This document shows, piece after piece, positions 1-8,675 of a stretch of 64,000 bases of DNA (positions within the stretch are counted from its first letter, which is position 1; every line of letters starts with the position of its first letter). The position numbers and the translations under genes were made by a program. The notes beneath the pieces were generated by a model, which saw only the letters and a list, made by a program, of their open reading frames with translations, searched no databases and was not told where the DNA came from. The DNA comes from Sphingobacteriales bacterium (GTDB lineage: Bacteria; Bacteroidota; Bacteroidia; Chitinophagales; CAIOSU01), in contig JAIXUD010000005.1 of the NCBI GenBank assembly GCA_027483645.1, positions 1 through 64,000 of the forward strand, written 5' to 3'.

Positions 1-74
1 CCGCTCTCTATCTCAGAAAGGACCTGCTGCTTAAAGGCCTCGCTATAACGGTAGATGGTTTTTGTCTTTTTCAT
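1..74 (-). CDS. IS3-family transposase OrfA, N-terminal fragment
   Basis: Reading leftwards from the ATG at 72-74, the frame gives MKKTKTIYRYSEAFKQQVLS followed by EIESG, and then runs off the window. The S-E-A-F-K-x-x-V pattern is the start of the helix-turn-helix domain of IS3/IS911-type OrfA proteins, which bind the element's ends and are usually fused to the DDE catalytic OrfB by programmed frameshifting. Only about 25 residues are visible, so whether the element is intact is unknown. It sits next to a restriction enzyme gene of different base composition, which fits an accessory region. Confidence 0.7.
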   Translation of the reverse strand, partial: MKKTKTIYRYSEAFKQQVLSEIES

Positions 75-118
75 GGTCAACAGTTTTTCGGACTGTCAAC
101 TTTTTTCAGGACGGGACA
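1..118 (-). mobile_element. End of an IS3-family insertion sequence (truncated by window edge)
   Basis: The first 74 bases encode the N-terminus of an OrfA-type transposase on the minus strand. The non-coding stretch up to about 118 reads outward on the minus strand as TGTCCCGTCCTGAAAAAAG, which resembles the terminal repeat of Bacteroidota IS3-group elements. The exact end is inferred from the TG...CA rule for this family. The other end lies outside the window, so a target duplication cannot be checked. Confidence 0.6.
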
Positions 119-546
119 AAATAAGGCAAGCCCATGCCCTTCCTTAAAATACCTGCACCCCTAAAAGCAGGTGTGATAGGCAATAGTTGTTAAGTATACA
201 AAGTACACTTGGCTTGAACCTCTGGTTCACCGCTCGGGGCATTGCACCCCCACGTAGGCCACCACTATTACCGCCACTACCTCGGTATTGATAAATACTA
301 AGTTAATACCCGGTTTCATTTCCGCAAAATATAAACTTCGTTTATTTTATTGCCAGAAGATAAGTTGTTGATTTTGAAAGGTAAAAGTTTTTTTGGGGAA
401 CAGATAAGGCTTTGTGGTATTTGCCATTTTTATAAAGAGGATGCTGGAACATGGTTTTGCCTTAAGCTTCAGGGCATAAGGTAGCAGGGGGTTTTTAAAA
501 ATAAGACAGTGTTAAAAAAGCATGTGATAACATTTCGAATGATTTT
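119..546. other. Intergenic region, no gene seen
   Basis: This AT-rich stretch separates the IS end from the restriction enzyme gene. Small hairpins can be drawn (CCTGC...GCAGG near 150-170 and GAACC-TCT-GGTTC near 218-230), but I recognise no RNA family. A minus-strand reading frame at 469-720 overlaps the restriction gene and has no recognisable features, so I do not call it. Confidence 0.4.
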
Positions 547-576
547 TTGGATTAGTCGGAATGAGGTCGTACTTTG
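547..576 (+). promoter_or_regulatory. Possible Bacteroidota promoter for the restriction gene
   Basis: A TTG at 547-549 is followed 20 bases later by TACTTTG (570-576), one base short of the TAnnTTTG -7 consensus. The ATG at 596 is 19 bases downstream. Assigned by pattern and position only. Confidence 0.3.
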
Positions 577-595
577 GCGATAATTTAAAAATAAA

Positions 596-3271
596 ATGAA
601 GAACGTAGAGGATAAAATCCGTCCAAATTTGTTCGGAGATTTACTTAGTAAGTCTGGTAGAAATATATATTGCGACTTTGATGACTTAACTAACGAAGCG
701 TCTGTCGAAGCTTTTTTCATTAACCCTATGTTACGAGATTTAGGGTATCCAAATAAAAATATAAAAACAAAAGAATCTATAAGTAAATTAAAGCTTTCGA
801 AAGGGTCAAGTTCATTTTATTATAAACCCGACTATTGCTTAACGTTTGATGGAGCGCCCAGGATAATTATCGATGCCAAAACACCTACAGAAAAGATAGA
901 AGATTACACAAGTCAATGTATCCACTATTGTATTTTATTAAATGATAAAGAGGAAAAGCATAAAGTAGAATATTATCTTTTATCGAACGGTTTTAAGACC
1001 GGACTTTATAAAGCAGACAGTAGTAATCCTATTATTGAACTTGACTTCTTAGACTTTAGCTACGGCAACAAAAAATATGAAAGGTTAAGAAGTATAATAG
1101 CTTTTCAAAATCTCAAGAATAACAAGATAGACAAGAGCTCTGATCAGGTTTTTAAAATGAAACCTATTAGTAAGGAAGATGCACAAAAGCTTTTTTTGAC
1201 ATGTCACAAGTATATCTGGAAAGCAGAAAAGAGAAGTCCATCTTCAGCATTTATGGAGTTCATGAAAATTATTTTCGTCAAGCTCTATCATGATAGGAAG
1301 TTACATGAAGCTCATAAAGGTGTCTCGGAATATCCAAAAACGGCGGTTACCTTTTCCGTGCATTGGATTGACTCTCGAGAACAAGAAACAAATAACCCTA
1401 TCAATGATCTTCATTTTAAAAAGCTTTTAGAAGAAATTCAAGATGAAATAGATGCGCAAAATAAGAAGCGCATCTTTGAAGTGGATGAACAAATAAAATT
1501 GAAGCCCCAAACAATCAAAGCCATTGTTAAGAAGATTGAGGCTTTTGATCTTTTTGGCATTGATGAAGACTTAAATGGTCGCTTGTTTGAAACGTTTCTT
1601 AATGCAACAATGAGAGGACGGGAATTAGGTCAGTTTTTTTCCCCAAGAAGCATTGTCTTACTCTCTACATTCTTAGCAGACCTTCAGGTTAACGATAAAC
1701 ATCAAGATAAAATCATTGACCCAAGCTGTGGAACAGGGGGATTCTTGATAGAAGCCTTGACGATAATGAGGCAAAAGATTAGAGATAATAACAGCTATTC
1801 TCATCAGAAAAAGGTTGATCTTATCAAGACAATTTGTGACGAGTGCTTTTATGGGATAGACGCAGCTTCAGAGCCAGAATTAGCTAGGATTGCTCGAATT
1901 AACATGTACCTCCATGGAGATGGAGGTAGCCGCATATACAGATGTGACGGGTTAGACAATGATATACTTATTGACAAGAATGAAACAAGGGAAAATCAAA
2001 AGGAGCTACAGGAATTTAAAGAGCGTATTGAAGGGGTAGGAGGCTTTGATGTCATTCTCACTAATCCACCTTTTTCCATGTGGTATGAGTTAGAAAATGA
2101 AGATGAAGCTCGAATTTTAAAACAATATGATGTTGCAAAAGTAAACGAATCATCGACAAAACTTAGAAGTCGGCTAAGAGGTAGTGCGCTATTTATTGAA
2201 CGCTACTATAACTTATTAAAGCCCGGAGGTAAAGTTTTAACAATTGTGGATGAATCAATTATAGCTAATGATGACTGGAGTCATGTGAGAGAATTTGTTA
2301 GAAGTCGCTTTATTATTAAAGCCGTCATATCATTGCCTGGCGATGCGTTTAAAATGTCTGGAGCTAGAGTAAAAACTTCCCTCATTTATTTGGAGAAGAA
2401 AAAGTCTATTGAGGATACTCAACCTCATGCTTTTATGTACTCCTCTGTATATCTTGGTGTAGATGATTTGCCTATAATGTCGAGTAAACAAAAAATAGAC
2501 GAAGCGCGCAGATTAGCGAACGATGAAATCAGTTATATATGCTCTGAGTATAAAAAATTTGAGAGTGGTTTGGACTCTGAGTATTCAGTTTTGCCTGCAA
2601 AATTGCAAACAAGGCTTGATGTCAAATTTTGTGCTGCAAAAAATGGCAGATTAGTTAATGATTGGCGAAAACTAGGCTATGCTGTCGTGGAACTATCAAC
2701 TTTTGTAGTTAATCAAGAAAATTTACTTATCCCTAAAGAACATCCAGAGACCGAGTATAGAATTTTAACCATTACTTATGAAGGACGGGCTAAAATATCA
2801 GAAATTCGAAAAGGAAAAGATATTAATTATCAAGAAATGAAGGTTGTCAAAAAAGGCGATTTAGTTTTTTCAACCTACAATTCTATCAATGGTGCTATTT
2901 GTTTTATAACAGAGGATTTTGAAGGAGCATTAGCTTCAGCAAATTATACAGTAGTCAGATGCTCTACCGAATACGACACAGTATATTTATGGTCTTTGAT
3001 GCGCTCTACTGAAATGAAGGCTGAAATGCAGGCTGCTTCCACAGGTATGGGCAGACAGTTCTTAGAATGGATTGAAATTAGTAAGATTAAAATTCCCCTT
3101 GCCAAACCTGAGTTAAGAAAACAAATGGGTGAGAATATTCTTCAAGCATGGGAAATGGAAAAAAAGATCAAGGACTCTTACATTATTGTGAAAGAAGAGT
3201 TAAACACTCTTTTTAGTGTTGAATCTGAGGCATCTAAGCTTTGGTATCTCTCAAATAGACCTCCCAAATAA
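596..3271 (+). CDS. Single-chain restriction-methylation-specificity enzyme (type I-like fusion)
   Basis: Predicted to cut and methylate DNA with one polypeptide. Residues 30-130 form a type I HsdR-N-like PD-(D/E)XK nuclease: P78-D79, then D93-A-K95 in a beta-strand context. A helical HsdM-like linker follows, with the pre-methylase motif QFFSPR at 346-351. The N6-adenine methylase has motif I DPSCGTGGF at 375-383 and motif IV NPPF at 490-493. Residues from about 640 to 890 resemble a type I HsdS target-recognition half (a KKGDLVFSTYN-type strand and a C-terminal helix). I see no SNF2 helicase motor, so this is closer to type IIG or RMS enzymes than to a true type I complex. The ATG at 596 is the first start. 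Codon use is clearly AT-richer than the neighbours, and the IS end and RAYT gene beside it support acquisition. Target sequence unknown. Confidence 0.85.
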   Translation: MKNVEDKIRPNLFGDLLSKSGRNIYCDFDDLTNEASVEAFFINPMLRDLGYPNKNIKTKESISKLKLSKGSSSFYYKPDYCLTFDGAPRIIIDAKTPTEKIEDYTSQCIHYCILLNDKEEKHKVEYYLLSNGFKTGLYKADSSNPIIELDFLDFSYGNKKYERLRSIIAFQNLKNNKIDKSSDQVFKMKPISKEDAQKLFLTCHKYIWKAEKRSPSSAFMEFMKIIFVKLYHDRKLHEAHKGVSEYPKTAVTFSVHWIDSREQETNNPINDLHFKKLLEEIQDEIDAQNKKRIFEVDEQIKLKPQTIKAIVKKIEAFDLFGIDEDLNGRLFETFLNATMRGRELGQFFSPRSIVLLSTFLADLQVNDKHQDKIIDPSCGTGGFLIEALTIMRQKIRDNNSYSHQKKVDLIKTICDECFYGIDAASEPELARIARINMYLHGDGGSRIYRCDGLDNDILIDKNETRENQKELQEFKERIEGVGGFDVILTNPPFSMWYELENEDEARILKQYDVAKVNESSTKLRSRLRGSALFIERYYNLLKPGGKVLTIVDESIIANDDWSHVREFVRSRFIIKAVISLPGDAFKMSGARVKTSLIYLEKKKSIEDTQPHAFMYSSVYLGVDDLPIMSSKQKIDEARRLANDEISYICSEYKKFESGLDSEYSVLPAKLQTRLDVKFCAAKNGRLVNDWRKLGYAVVELSTFVVNQENLLIPKEHPETEYRILTITYEGRAKISEIRKGKDINYQEMKVVKKGDLVFSTYNSINGAICFITEDFEGALASANYTVVRCSTEYDTVYLWSLMRSTEMKAEMQAASTGMGRQFLEWIEISKIKIPLAKPELRKQMGENILQAWEMEKKIKDSYIIVKEELNTLFSVESEASKLWYLSNRPPK

Positions 3272-3306
3272 TTTTTTACTTTGTGCTTAGCCACTTGCCC
3301 CTCACT

Positions 3307-3345
3307 GGCGCGGAAGTTACTTCCGTGCCACAGGAACTTAGTTCC
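3307..3345. repeat. REP-like palindrome, downstream copy
   Basis: GCGCGGAAGTTACTTCCGTGC at the core of 3307-3329 is a near-perfect palindrome. It is followed by the shorter palindrome GGAACTTAGTTCC (3333-3345). The same two modules recur on the other side of the RAYT gene (3933-4008) and at 16300-16338, which identifies them as the REP sequences associated with that transposase. Confidence 0.75.
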
Positions 3346-3357
3346 AACGTCTTCCCC

Positions 3358-3909
3358 TCACAGCAATACCAGCGGTAATCGCTCGTCCGCCATACCCGTG
3401 TAATATACCATGGCGCTACTATACCTGTAATCTTCCGGCTTCCATACCCAGCCTGCCCTTACCGGGTTTTCGTGCAGGTATTTCAACCGCTGGCCAAGCC
3501 GTTCAGCGTCAAACAAATCTATGGGATGATAGCCCTCTTGCCAAATTTGGTACTTCTCGTGCTTGGCGCTAGCCTCTGCTTTGGCAGCAAAGCCGCGAAG
3601 CAACCACTCTCGGCGGCTTTCTTGCGGGTGTTCAGCAATGGCCCGCACCAGCGAAACGGAGGTATACTTCTTGAAATCGCGCATGATATTTGGGATAGAA
3701 TTGCTCTCGCTGCTCACTATCAGGTGCAGGTGGTTACTCATTATTACCCAAGCATGTACTATTAGCCCCTTTTGCTTTTGGCAAAACAAGAGGCTGTCCA
3801 GTATTATCTGTCGGTACTCGTCACGCGTGAACAAATCAATCCAGTGGGTAACCGTTACGGTTACGAAATAGGGCTTGTACTGCTCGCGTGCTTTATACTT
3901 CTGGCTCAC
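3358..3909 (-). CDS. REP-associated tyrosine transposase (RAYT, Y1/HUH family)
   Basis: A 183-residue Y1 transposase of the IS200/TnpA-REP superfamily. The metal-binding HUH motif is SNHLHL, with H60 and H62. A WQEGYHP block at 123-129 offers Y127 as the likely nucleophile. The C-terminal LKYLHENPVRAG and EDYRYSSA blocks are typical of RAYT proteins. Family members cut and rejoin single-stranded DNA at REP hairpins and are usually domesticated single-copy genes. The start codon is GTG (3907-3909); a related fragment at 16213-16276 has ATG at the same place. REP palindromes lie just beyond both ends of the gene, so gene and repeats form one unit. Composition is like the host chromosome, unlike the restriction gene next door. 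Confidence 0.88.
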   Translation of the reverse strand: MSQKYKAREQYKPYFVTVTVTHWIDLFTRDEYRQIILDSLLFCQKQKGLIVHAWVIMSNHLHLIVSSESNSIPNIMRDFKKYTSVSLVRAIAEHPQESRREWLLRGFAAKAEASAKHEKYQIWQEGYHPIDLFDAERLGQRLKYLHENPVRAGWVWKPEDYRYSSAMVYYTGMADERLPLVLL

Positions 3910-3932
3910 GAAACGAATATATGAAATATGTG

Positions 3933-4008
3933 GGAACTAAGTTCCTTGGGCACGGAAGTAACTTCCGCGCCAGTGCGGTTCCTTGGGCACGGAAGTAACT
4001 TCCGCGCC
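3933..4008. repeat. REP-like palindromes, upstream tandem pair
   Basis: GGAACTAAGTTCC (3933-3945) precedes two copies of GGCACGGAAGTAACTTCCGC (3949-3971 and 3986-4008), spaced by a 37-base period. A weaker remnant (CTGCCGAGCCAGTACG) follows to about 4032. The array lies just 5' of the RAYT start. A small open frame at 3906-4106 is only a translation of these repeats. Confidence 0.78.
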
Positions 4009-4077
4009 AGTGCGTAACTGCCGAGCCAGTACGATATAAGCCCAAGGTAGCAGGGTATTAAGCACAACCGCCTATAT

Positions 4078-4398
4078 TCACCCGCCCTCTTTCTCGTGCT
4101 TTGCATCTAGCTCCTCCACCAAATTCAGCACCCACTGTATCATTTTTGGGCTAAGGAACTTTGATAAGCCTGTTTTCTTTTGGGCGGTATTGAGGGCATT
4201 AATGTTTTTGTAGCCCATGTTGTTGGCCGTTGCCTGGTCAATATATTTCTCCCAATCGTTGGAGGTATAGCTATCAAACGTGCCACGCATGATGTCTAGG
4301 TCGGTTGGGTCTTGCAAGTCGTAGGTGGGCATCGTTTGTTTTTTCTGGTCGAAGACGTTTGTGAGCTTGTAGTGTAAATATAGGCTTACTTGTGCCAT
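4078..4398 (-). CDS. Hypothetical protein, 106 aa
   Basis: I do not recognise the family. The protein is soluble and mixed-charge, with no signal peptide or membrane segment. Its middle (DLQDPTDLDIMRGTFDSY) is acidic, and the C-terminal half looks helical and basic before an EELDAKHEKEGG tail. Two starts are possible: 4398 (MAQVSLYL) or an internal ATG at 4332 (MPTYDLQD). It lies between the REP array and the SRAP gene, on the same strand as both. Base composition matches the chromosome. Moderate confidence that it is real, because the frame fills the gap neatly. Confidence 0.55.
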   Translation of the reverse strand: MAQVSLYLHYKLTNVFDQKKQTMPTYDLQDPTDLDIMRGTFDSYTSNDWEKYIDQATANNMGYKNINALNTAQKKTGLSKFLSPKMIQWVLNLVEELDAKHEKEGG

Positions 4399-4439
4399 AA
4401 ACTATTATAAACGCAGGCTTTTGTGCTTGGTATGCCTTG

Positions 4440-5225
4440 TTATGGGGCACCATAAATGTGGGTAGGTAGCGTTGCTATCCCGTAATCGAACGGCTCCAGC
4501 ACCTCGTTTTCGGCCAAGTGTTTCCATTCCTTTTTCTTGAAACTGGCCACAGTATATGCCACCATATCTTCTTGTGGGTATGGCTTGATGAGGGAGAGCC
4601 GCTCGTCCGCACTTAGCGAGCCATCCAACCAGGCGTTGATTTCCTCGGGCAAGAGTATTGCGGGCATACGGAAGTCTTCCGAGCCGCGGGGCTGGTTGTG
4701 TATAAACCCTAGCATCTCGTTGGCAGATGTGGTGCAGAGCGAGGCCCCATGGTGGATCAATGAGCCATCAGCGAAATCGCGCCAAGTAGATGTGATGCCA
4801 GCCACCGCAAACGTTTCCCCGTCTTTAAGCGATATAAAGTAGGGTATCTTGGTTTTACCATCGGGCAAGGTATGCGATTCGCAAAAGCCGCTTATCAGAA
4901 ATACGCAGGGCTTGTTCACGGCTTCTTTAAACATCGAGCCCTGTTGCTGCATCAGCTTTTGCCTGAGGGTATCGGCACGGCAGTTAAGGCTACGTTTTTT
5001 CCATAACTCGCCTTCCTTGGCATCTTTGGCAAACTTCGGCACAAAACCCCAATGGAAGAGTTGTATCTGGTAAGGGCTCTCGGCCACCAGTACCGGCACT
5101 TTTGCATTCGCAAACCCTGATACGCGAGCGGGCAGGTTATTGGCCTCTTCCGGATAGGTTATCTCACCATGCCGCTTATCTATCTTCTCTTTTCTTCTTT
5201 TTACCAGCTCTATATCATAACACAT
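4440..5225 (-). CDS. SRAP domain protein (YedK/HMCES-like abasic-site crosslinker)
   Basis: SRAP proteins form a covalent thiazolidine link between Cys2 and abasic sites in single-stranded DNA, shielding them during replication. The frame is open to 5336, but I place the start at the ATG ending at 5225. That gives MCYDIEL, with the catalytic Cys as residue 2, as the family requires. Other family residues are present: N81-C-R83 (NCRAD), E116 in GFCES and H176 in GFIHN. In many relatives that histidine is followed almost at once by RMP. Here NQPRGSEDF lies between them, a slightly longer loop. Length (261 aa) is normal. Upstream 5226-5456 carries no other gene. Confidence 0.88.
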   Translation of the reverse strand: MCYDIELVKRRKEKIDKRHGEITYPEEANNLPARVSGFANAKVPVLVAESPYQIQLFHWGFVPKFAKDAKEGELWKKRSLNCRADTLRQKLMQQQGSMFKEAVNKPCVFLISGFCESHTLPDGKTKIPYFISLKDGETFAVAGITSTWRDFADGSLIHHGASLCTTSANEMLGFIHNQPRGSEDFRMPAILLPEEINAWLDGSLSADERLSLIKPYPQEDMVAYTVASFKKKEWKHLAENEVLEPFDYGIATLPTHIYGAP

Positions 5226-5456
5226 GTTGGGCCCGCATTTATGGTGCTGCAATGTACTAATCTTCCATACGATGCGAAAGGATATTTCGTTCCTTCCTGG
5301 TTTGCACATTGATGTAGCACCTAGGGTTTGCAACACCCTTGCATGTTGGTTGAAGGTTATATTATCCCGCCATTACAGTAAAAGCGATACCCCTAATTAC
5401 AAACAACCCGAATGCGCCAATTGCAAAGGGACATCATCATCATTAAAATTAGCTCC

Positions 5457-6164
5457 TCAACCCCTAAACCCCGCGATTACGGCATTGGGCAAATCACTTT
5501 CCACCACGCCATCGCGTAGGCGAATGATGCGGTGCGCATAGGTGGCAATGTCTTCTTCGTGGGTTACCAGTATTACGGTGTTGCCGCTTTGGTGTATGGC
5601 ATCTAGCATGGCCATAATCTCTATAGAAGTCTTAGTATCCAAGTTGCCGGTTGGCTCATCGGCGAGTATGATGGAGGGATTGTTGACCAACGCACGGGCA
5701 ATAGCCACCCGCTGGCGCTGTCCGCCCGAAAGCTCGTTCGGCTTGTGGGTCATCCGGTTTTGCAGGCCCACTTGCACCAGCACCTCTTCCGCGCGTTCGC
5801 GGCGGGCTTTTTTGCTCATACCAAAATATATCAATGGTAGCTCTACGTTTTCCAGAGCAGAGAGCCTGGGCAATAGGTTAAATGTTTGAAACACGAACCC
5901 GATTTCCTTATTACGGATGGCGGCCAATTCATTGTCCACCATGTGGCTCACGTCGTGGTTGTTCAGTATATATTTGCCTGTGGTAGGGCTATCCAAGCAG
6001 CCCAATATATTCATTAGCGTCGATTTACCCGAGCCAGATGGGCCCATCATCGCTACATATTCGTTCTTGTTAACCGATACACTCACTCCATTAAGCGCCC
6101 TGATGGTTTCAGTGCCCATTACGTAAAACTTAGTAATGTCTTTTAGTTGTATTACTTCACTCAT
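5457..6164 (-). CDS. ABC transporter ATPase, MacB/LolD type
   Basis: A 235-residue ATPase with Walker [10 protein letters not shown] (41-49), Q-loop Q93, signature LSGGQ (145-149), Walker B ILADEPTG (166-173) and switch H202. This subfamily powers FtsX-like permeases that extract lipoproteins or export peptides and macrolides (LolCDE, MacB). No permease is next to it, so its partner is elsewhere and the substrate cannot be named. It is the last gene of a tight minus-strand set: its start overlaps the end of gatC by 8 bases. The tail ends just inside a low-complexity gap before the SRAP gene. Confidence 0.88.
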   Translation of the reverse strand: MSEVIQLKDITKFYVMGTETIRALNGVSVSVNKNEYVAMMGPSGSGKSTLMNILGCLDSPTTGKYILNNHDVSHMVDNELAAIRNKEIGFVFQTFNLLPRLSALENVELPLIYFGMSKKARRERAEEVLVQVGLQNRMTHKPNELSGGQRQRVAIARALVNNPSIILADEPTGNLDTKTSIEIMAMLDAIHQSGNTVILVTHEEDIATYAHRIIRLRDGVVESDLPNAVIAGFRG

Positions 6165-6459
6165 GGTTGGCGCGGTTTATTACTTTGGGTACTTTAAAGT
6201 AGGTGCCATCTTGGATAGGAGCGTTTAGAAGTGCTTCAGCACGGGTAGTGGTCTGCACCACATCATCTTCACGTAGCACGTTTACCGCATCGCCAATATA
6301 CACCAACGGCTCCACACCAGTTGTATCCAGCTCGTTTAGCTTGTCCATAAATCCGAGTATCTTCTCCAAGTCGGCACGGATGGCCTCCTTTTCGGTAGGC
6401 TCAAATTGTAGTTTGGCCAGGGCTGCCAGCTTATCTACCAATGGCAAGTCTACTTCCAT
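6157..6459 (-). CDS. gatC: Asp/Glu-tRNA amidotransferase subunit C
   Basis: GatC is the small belt subunit that holds GatA and GatB together in the enzyme converting mischarged Glu-tRNA(Gln) or Asp-tRNA(Asn). The 100-residue length, the [12 protein letters not shown] helix, the [11 protein letters not shown] segment and the LREDDV motif before a KVPKVI tail are all family features. It overlaps plsC upstream by 29 bases and the ABC ATPase downstream by 8, so translation is probably coupled. GatA and GatB are not in the window. Both asnS and glnS are here, so the role of GatCAB in this organism is an open point. Confidence 0.9.
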   Translation of the reverse strand: MEVDLPLVDKLAALAKLQFEPTEKEAIRADLEKILGFMDKLNELDTTGVEPLVYIGDAVNVLREDDVVQTTTRAEALLNAPIQDGTYFKVPKVINRANHE

Positions 6460-7195
6460 ATTCGTTTTTCAGGTCTAGGTCAATAATGTCGTAAACTCGG
6501 TCCTTTAGTAGGTCGGCATCTGCGCCAGTCATGCCGGTGGTTTCAATAGGTTCGTGCACAATTACCCTGCTTCGGCCAGGGCGCAGCAGCATGGTACCAT
6601 CGTAAAGAAACATGTGCCAATTGTCCAAGAAGGTAACAGGTATTACAGCCACTTGTTTATCGATGGCAATTTTAAACGGGCCATTTTTAAACTCTAGCAT
6701 CTGTGGGGCAATATCGCTGGTAGTACCTTCGGGGAAAATTATTAAGCTGTAGCCATCATCCAAGGACTCTAATGCTTTTTTGTAGGCTTTGAAGGAGTCC
6801 ATTTTGCTTTCGCGCTTCACGGGGATGTCAATAGTGCGGAAGAAAATGCCGAACATCGGCACATCTGCCAAGGTATGCTTTGCCATGAATTTAAAGTTGG
6901 CTCCATCTAATACTATCGCCGCCAGCGGAATATCAATCATGCTAGTATGGTTGGCGCAAAGTATGTATTGTTTGTTGGGGTCTAGCTGGGATTCGTAGAA
7001 AACCTGGTAGCTACTGGCAGTAAGGGGGAATAACAGCTTCGCCCAAAACAGGCGTATTTTATTGGCCAATGGATGCCACTTCGGTATGTGTAAGGTAATA
7101 ACAAATAGCGGGTAGAGCATCACAAAAGTGACGCCGAAGATGACCACGCCCCAATAAGCCGCCACTCGGCGCATATATTTGCTAGTAAAACTCAC
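6431..7195 (-). CDS. plsC: 1-acyl-sn-glycerol-3-phosphate acyltransferase
   Basis: PlsC transfers the second acyl chain to lysophosphatidic acid at the inner membrane to make phosphatidic acid. Residues 12-37 form an N-terminal membrane segment. The catalytic NHTSMID box (H83-x4-D88) and the substrate-binding FPEGTTS block (154-160) are intact. Length (254 aa) is usual. It heads the overlapping minus-strand group plsC-gatC-ABC ATPase. The ATG at 7195 is followed at once by the membrane helix, so no alternative start is needed. Confidence 0.9.
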   Translation of the reverse strand: MSFTSKYMRRVAAYWGVVIFGVTFVMLYPLFVITLHIPKWHPLANKIRLFWAKLLFPLTASSYQVFYESQLDPNKQYILCANHTSMIDIPLAAIVLDGANFKFMAKHTLADVPMFGIFFRTIDIPVKRESKMDSFKAYKKALESLDDGYSLIIFPEGTTSDIAPQMLEFKNGPFKIAIDKQVAVIPVTFLDNWHMFLYDGTMLLRPGRSRVIVHEPIETTGMTGADADLLKDRVYDIIDLDLKNEYGSRLAIGR

Positions 7196-7469
7196 TCGGT
7201 AAAAATAGGTAAAATGTTTGGGGTAAATGGTTTCGTGCTACTATTACATATAACGTAGGCATCAACCAAAAATTTTTCATCCCCGATTAATCAGTGCGGC
7301 ACAAGGGGAATTTTTAAGTGCCTTCCGCAGAAGGACTTTTTAGCGAGCAACTATCAACTGGGTAGTTATTCAACAATATGTAGAAAAACCCCCCCCATCT
7401 ACTATTAACCCACGCCTAAAAGCGCGGCAAACTAATAACCAATCAACTAATCAACCAAGCATCCCAAAA

Positions 7470-7661
7470 TCAAGGTCGGTCATCAGCGGGTAGGGTGGGC
7501 TCGTCGCCAATAGTGCCTGTACCTGTACCACCGCCCATAGTAGCGTCATGGCCTTCCTCGGTATTCATCTGTGGCATACCTTTCGTGGTGTTGCAACTAG
7601 TAAAGGCTAAGCCCCCAATCGTCATTATAAATACTATCATTATCCTCAAGCCAGTCTTCAT
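7470..7661 (-). CDS. Small predicted lipoprotein, 63 aa
   Basis: The N-terminus has a basic head, a hydrophobic core (IMIVFIMTIGGLAF) and a lipobox ending TSC, so the mature protein would be a short lipid-anchored peptide of about 40 residues rich in Gly, Thr and Asp. No domain is recognised. It lies alone between plsC and the divergent CvfB-like gene. Such small lipoproteins are common in Bacteroidota; function unknown. Confidence 0.55.
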   Translation of the reverse strand: MKTGLRIMIVFIMTIGGLAFTSCNTTKGMPQMNTEEGHDATMGGGTGTGTIGDEPTLPADDRP

Positions 7662-7708
7662 AGGTGTTACTTTAGTTAGCTGCTACCTGCACATACTGTT
7701 CCTAAAAA

Positions 7709-7735
7709 TTGTAAAAACAGAAAACGCTACCTTTA
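7709..7735 (+). promoter_or_regulatory. Candidate promoter of the CvfB-like gene
   Basis: TTG at 7709-7711 and TACCTTTA at 7728-7735 (consensus TAnnTTTG) are spaced 16 bases apart. The ATG at 7740 follows so closely that the transcript would be leaderless or nearly so. Confidence 0.35.
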
Positions 7736-7739
7736 CACT

Positions 7740-8579
7740 ATGATTGAGTTAGGTAAATATAATGACTTGGAAGTGGTAAAAGCCTTGGATTTTGGGGTGT
7801 ACTTGGATGGCGGAATGGCTGGCGAAATATTATTGCCAATACGCTACGTACCCAATGTAACCGCCATTGGCGATGTGCTGAAAGTGTTTATCTACCGTGA
7901 TAGCGAGGATAGGTTGATTGCTACTACCGAAACACCGCTGGCCACCGTGGGCGAGGTAGCCCGTATGCGTTGCAAGCAACTGACCAACATAGGCGCCTTT
8001 ATGGATTGGGGCTTGATGAAAGATTTGCTGGTACCCTACAGCGAGCAAGATTTGAAAGCCGAGGAAGGCCGGTTTTACCTTACTTATGTATACCTTGACC
8101 AGACTACCGAACGTATTGTAGGCAGCTTCAAGCTTCGCAAACACTTGAGTAAAGACGAGACCCCTCCGTATGCTATTGGTGATGAGGTGGATATATTGAT
8201 AGGTACCCCTAGCGAGCTGGGCACTACCGTAGTGGTGGAGAACAAGTATTGGGGAATGGTATACCTAAACGAGACCTTCCGTAAGCTGTACCATGGCGAT
8301 AGGCTGAAAGGCTACGTAAAAACCATAAGAGAGGACAACAAGATTGACATCAGCCTACAGCCACTGGGCTTTGATAATGCCAATACAGTAGCGGTTGAGC
8401 GGGTTTTGCGAGCATTGGATAGGGCTAACGGCTTTCTACCACTTACTGATAAAACCGATGCAGAGAAGATATACCAAGCCGTGCAGCTCAGCAAAAAATC
8501 GTTTAAAAAAGCTATTGGTAGCCTTTACAAAGAGCGGAAGATAACGATTGAAGAGGGTGGGATAAGGGTAGTAGCATAG
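7740..8579 (+). CDS. S1-domain RNA-binding protein, CvfB/YitL family
   Basis: The 279-residue protein matches the CvfB layout: tandem S1-like OB folds over the first ~220 residues (for example GDVLKVFIYRDSEDR and GDEVDILIGTPSELG), then a winged-helix C-terminus (ILxAL-like helix, LSKKSFKKAIGSLYKERKI) that packs against them. In Staphylococcus CvfB affects virulence gene expression through RNA. In Bacteroidota the role is not established. Single gene with its own upstream promoter-like sequence. Start chosen at the first ATG. Confidence 0.85.
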   Translation: MIELGKYNDLEVVKALDFGVYLDGGMAGEILLPIRYVPNVTAIGDVLKVFIYRDSEDRLIATTETPLATVGEVARMRCKQLTNIGAFMDWGLMKDLLVPYSEQDLKAEEGRFYLTYVYLDQTTERIVGSFKLRKHLSKDETPPYAIGDEVDILIGTPSELGTTVVVENKYWGMVYLNETFRKLYHGDRLKGYVKTIREDNKIDISLQPLGFDNANTVAVERVLRALDRANGFLPLTDKTDAEKIYQAVQLSKKSFKKAIGSLYKERKITIEEGGIRVVA

Positions 8580-8631
8580 TTTTTCGACCAAAGTGTAATC
8601 AGTTAAACAATATTATCATCTAAAAGATTAA

Positions 8632-8659
8632 TTGATAAATCAATGATTTACTATCTTTG
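8632..8659 (+). promoter_or_regulatory. Bacteroidota-type promoter for the repeat protein
   Basis: TTG at 8632-8634 and a perfect TATCTTTG at 8652-8659 are separated by 17 bases. This predicts a start point near 8666, ten bases before the ATG at 8676. Confidence 0.6.
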
Positions 8660-8675
8660 GTAATCAACGATTAAT

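Noticed and set aside
120-230. Small hairpins upstream of the restriction gene, considered as an RNA gene
   Set aside because: No match to a known RNA fold and no promoter/terminator pair around them.
3906-4106. 66-codon frame over the REP repeats
   Set aside because: The translation comes from the palindromes and is not conserved; it is repeat DNA.
7387-7396. Run of eight C residues in the gap after plsC
   Set aside because: A homopolymer tract that could vary in length, but it is not linked to a promoter or reading frame.
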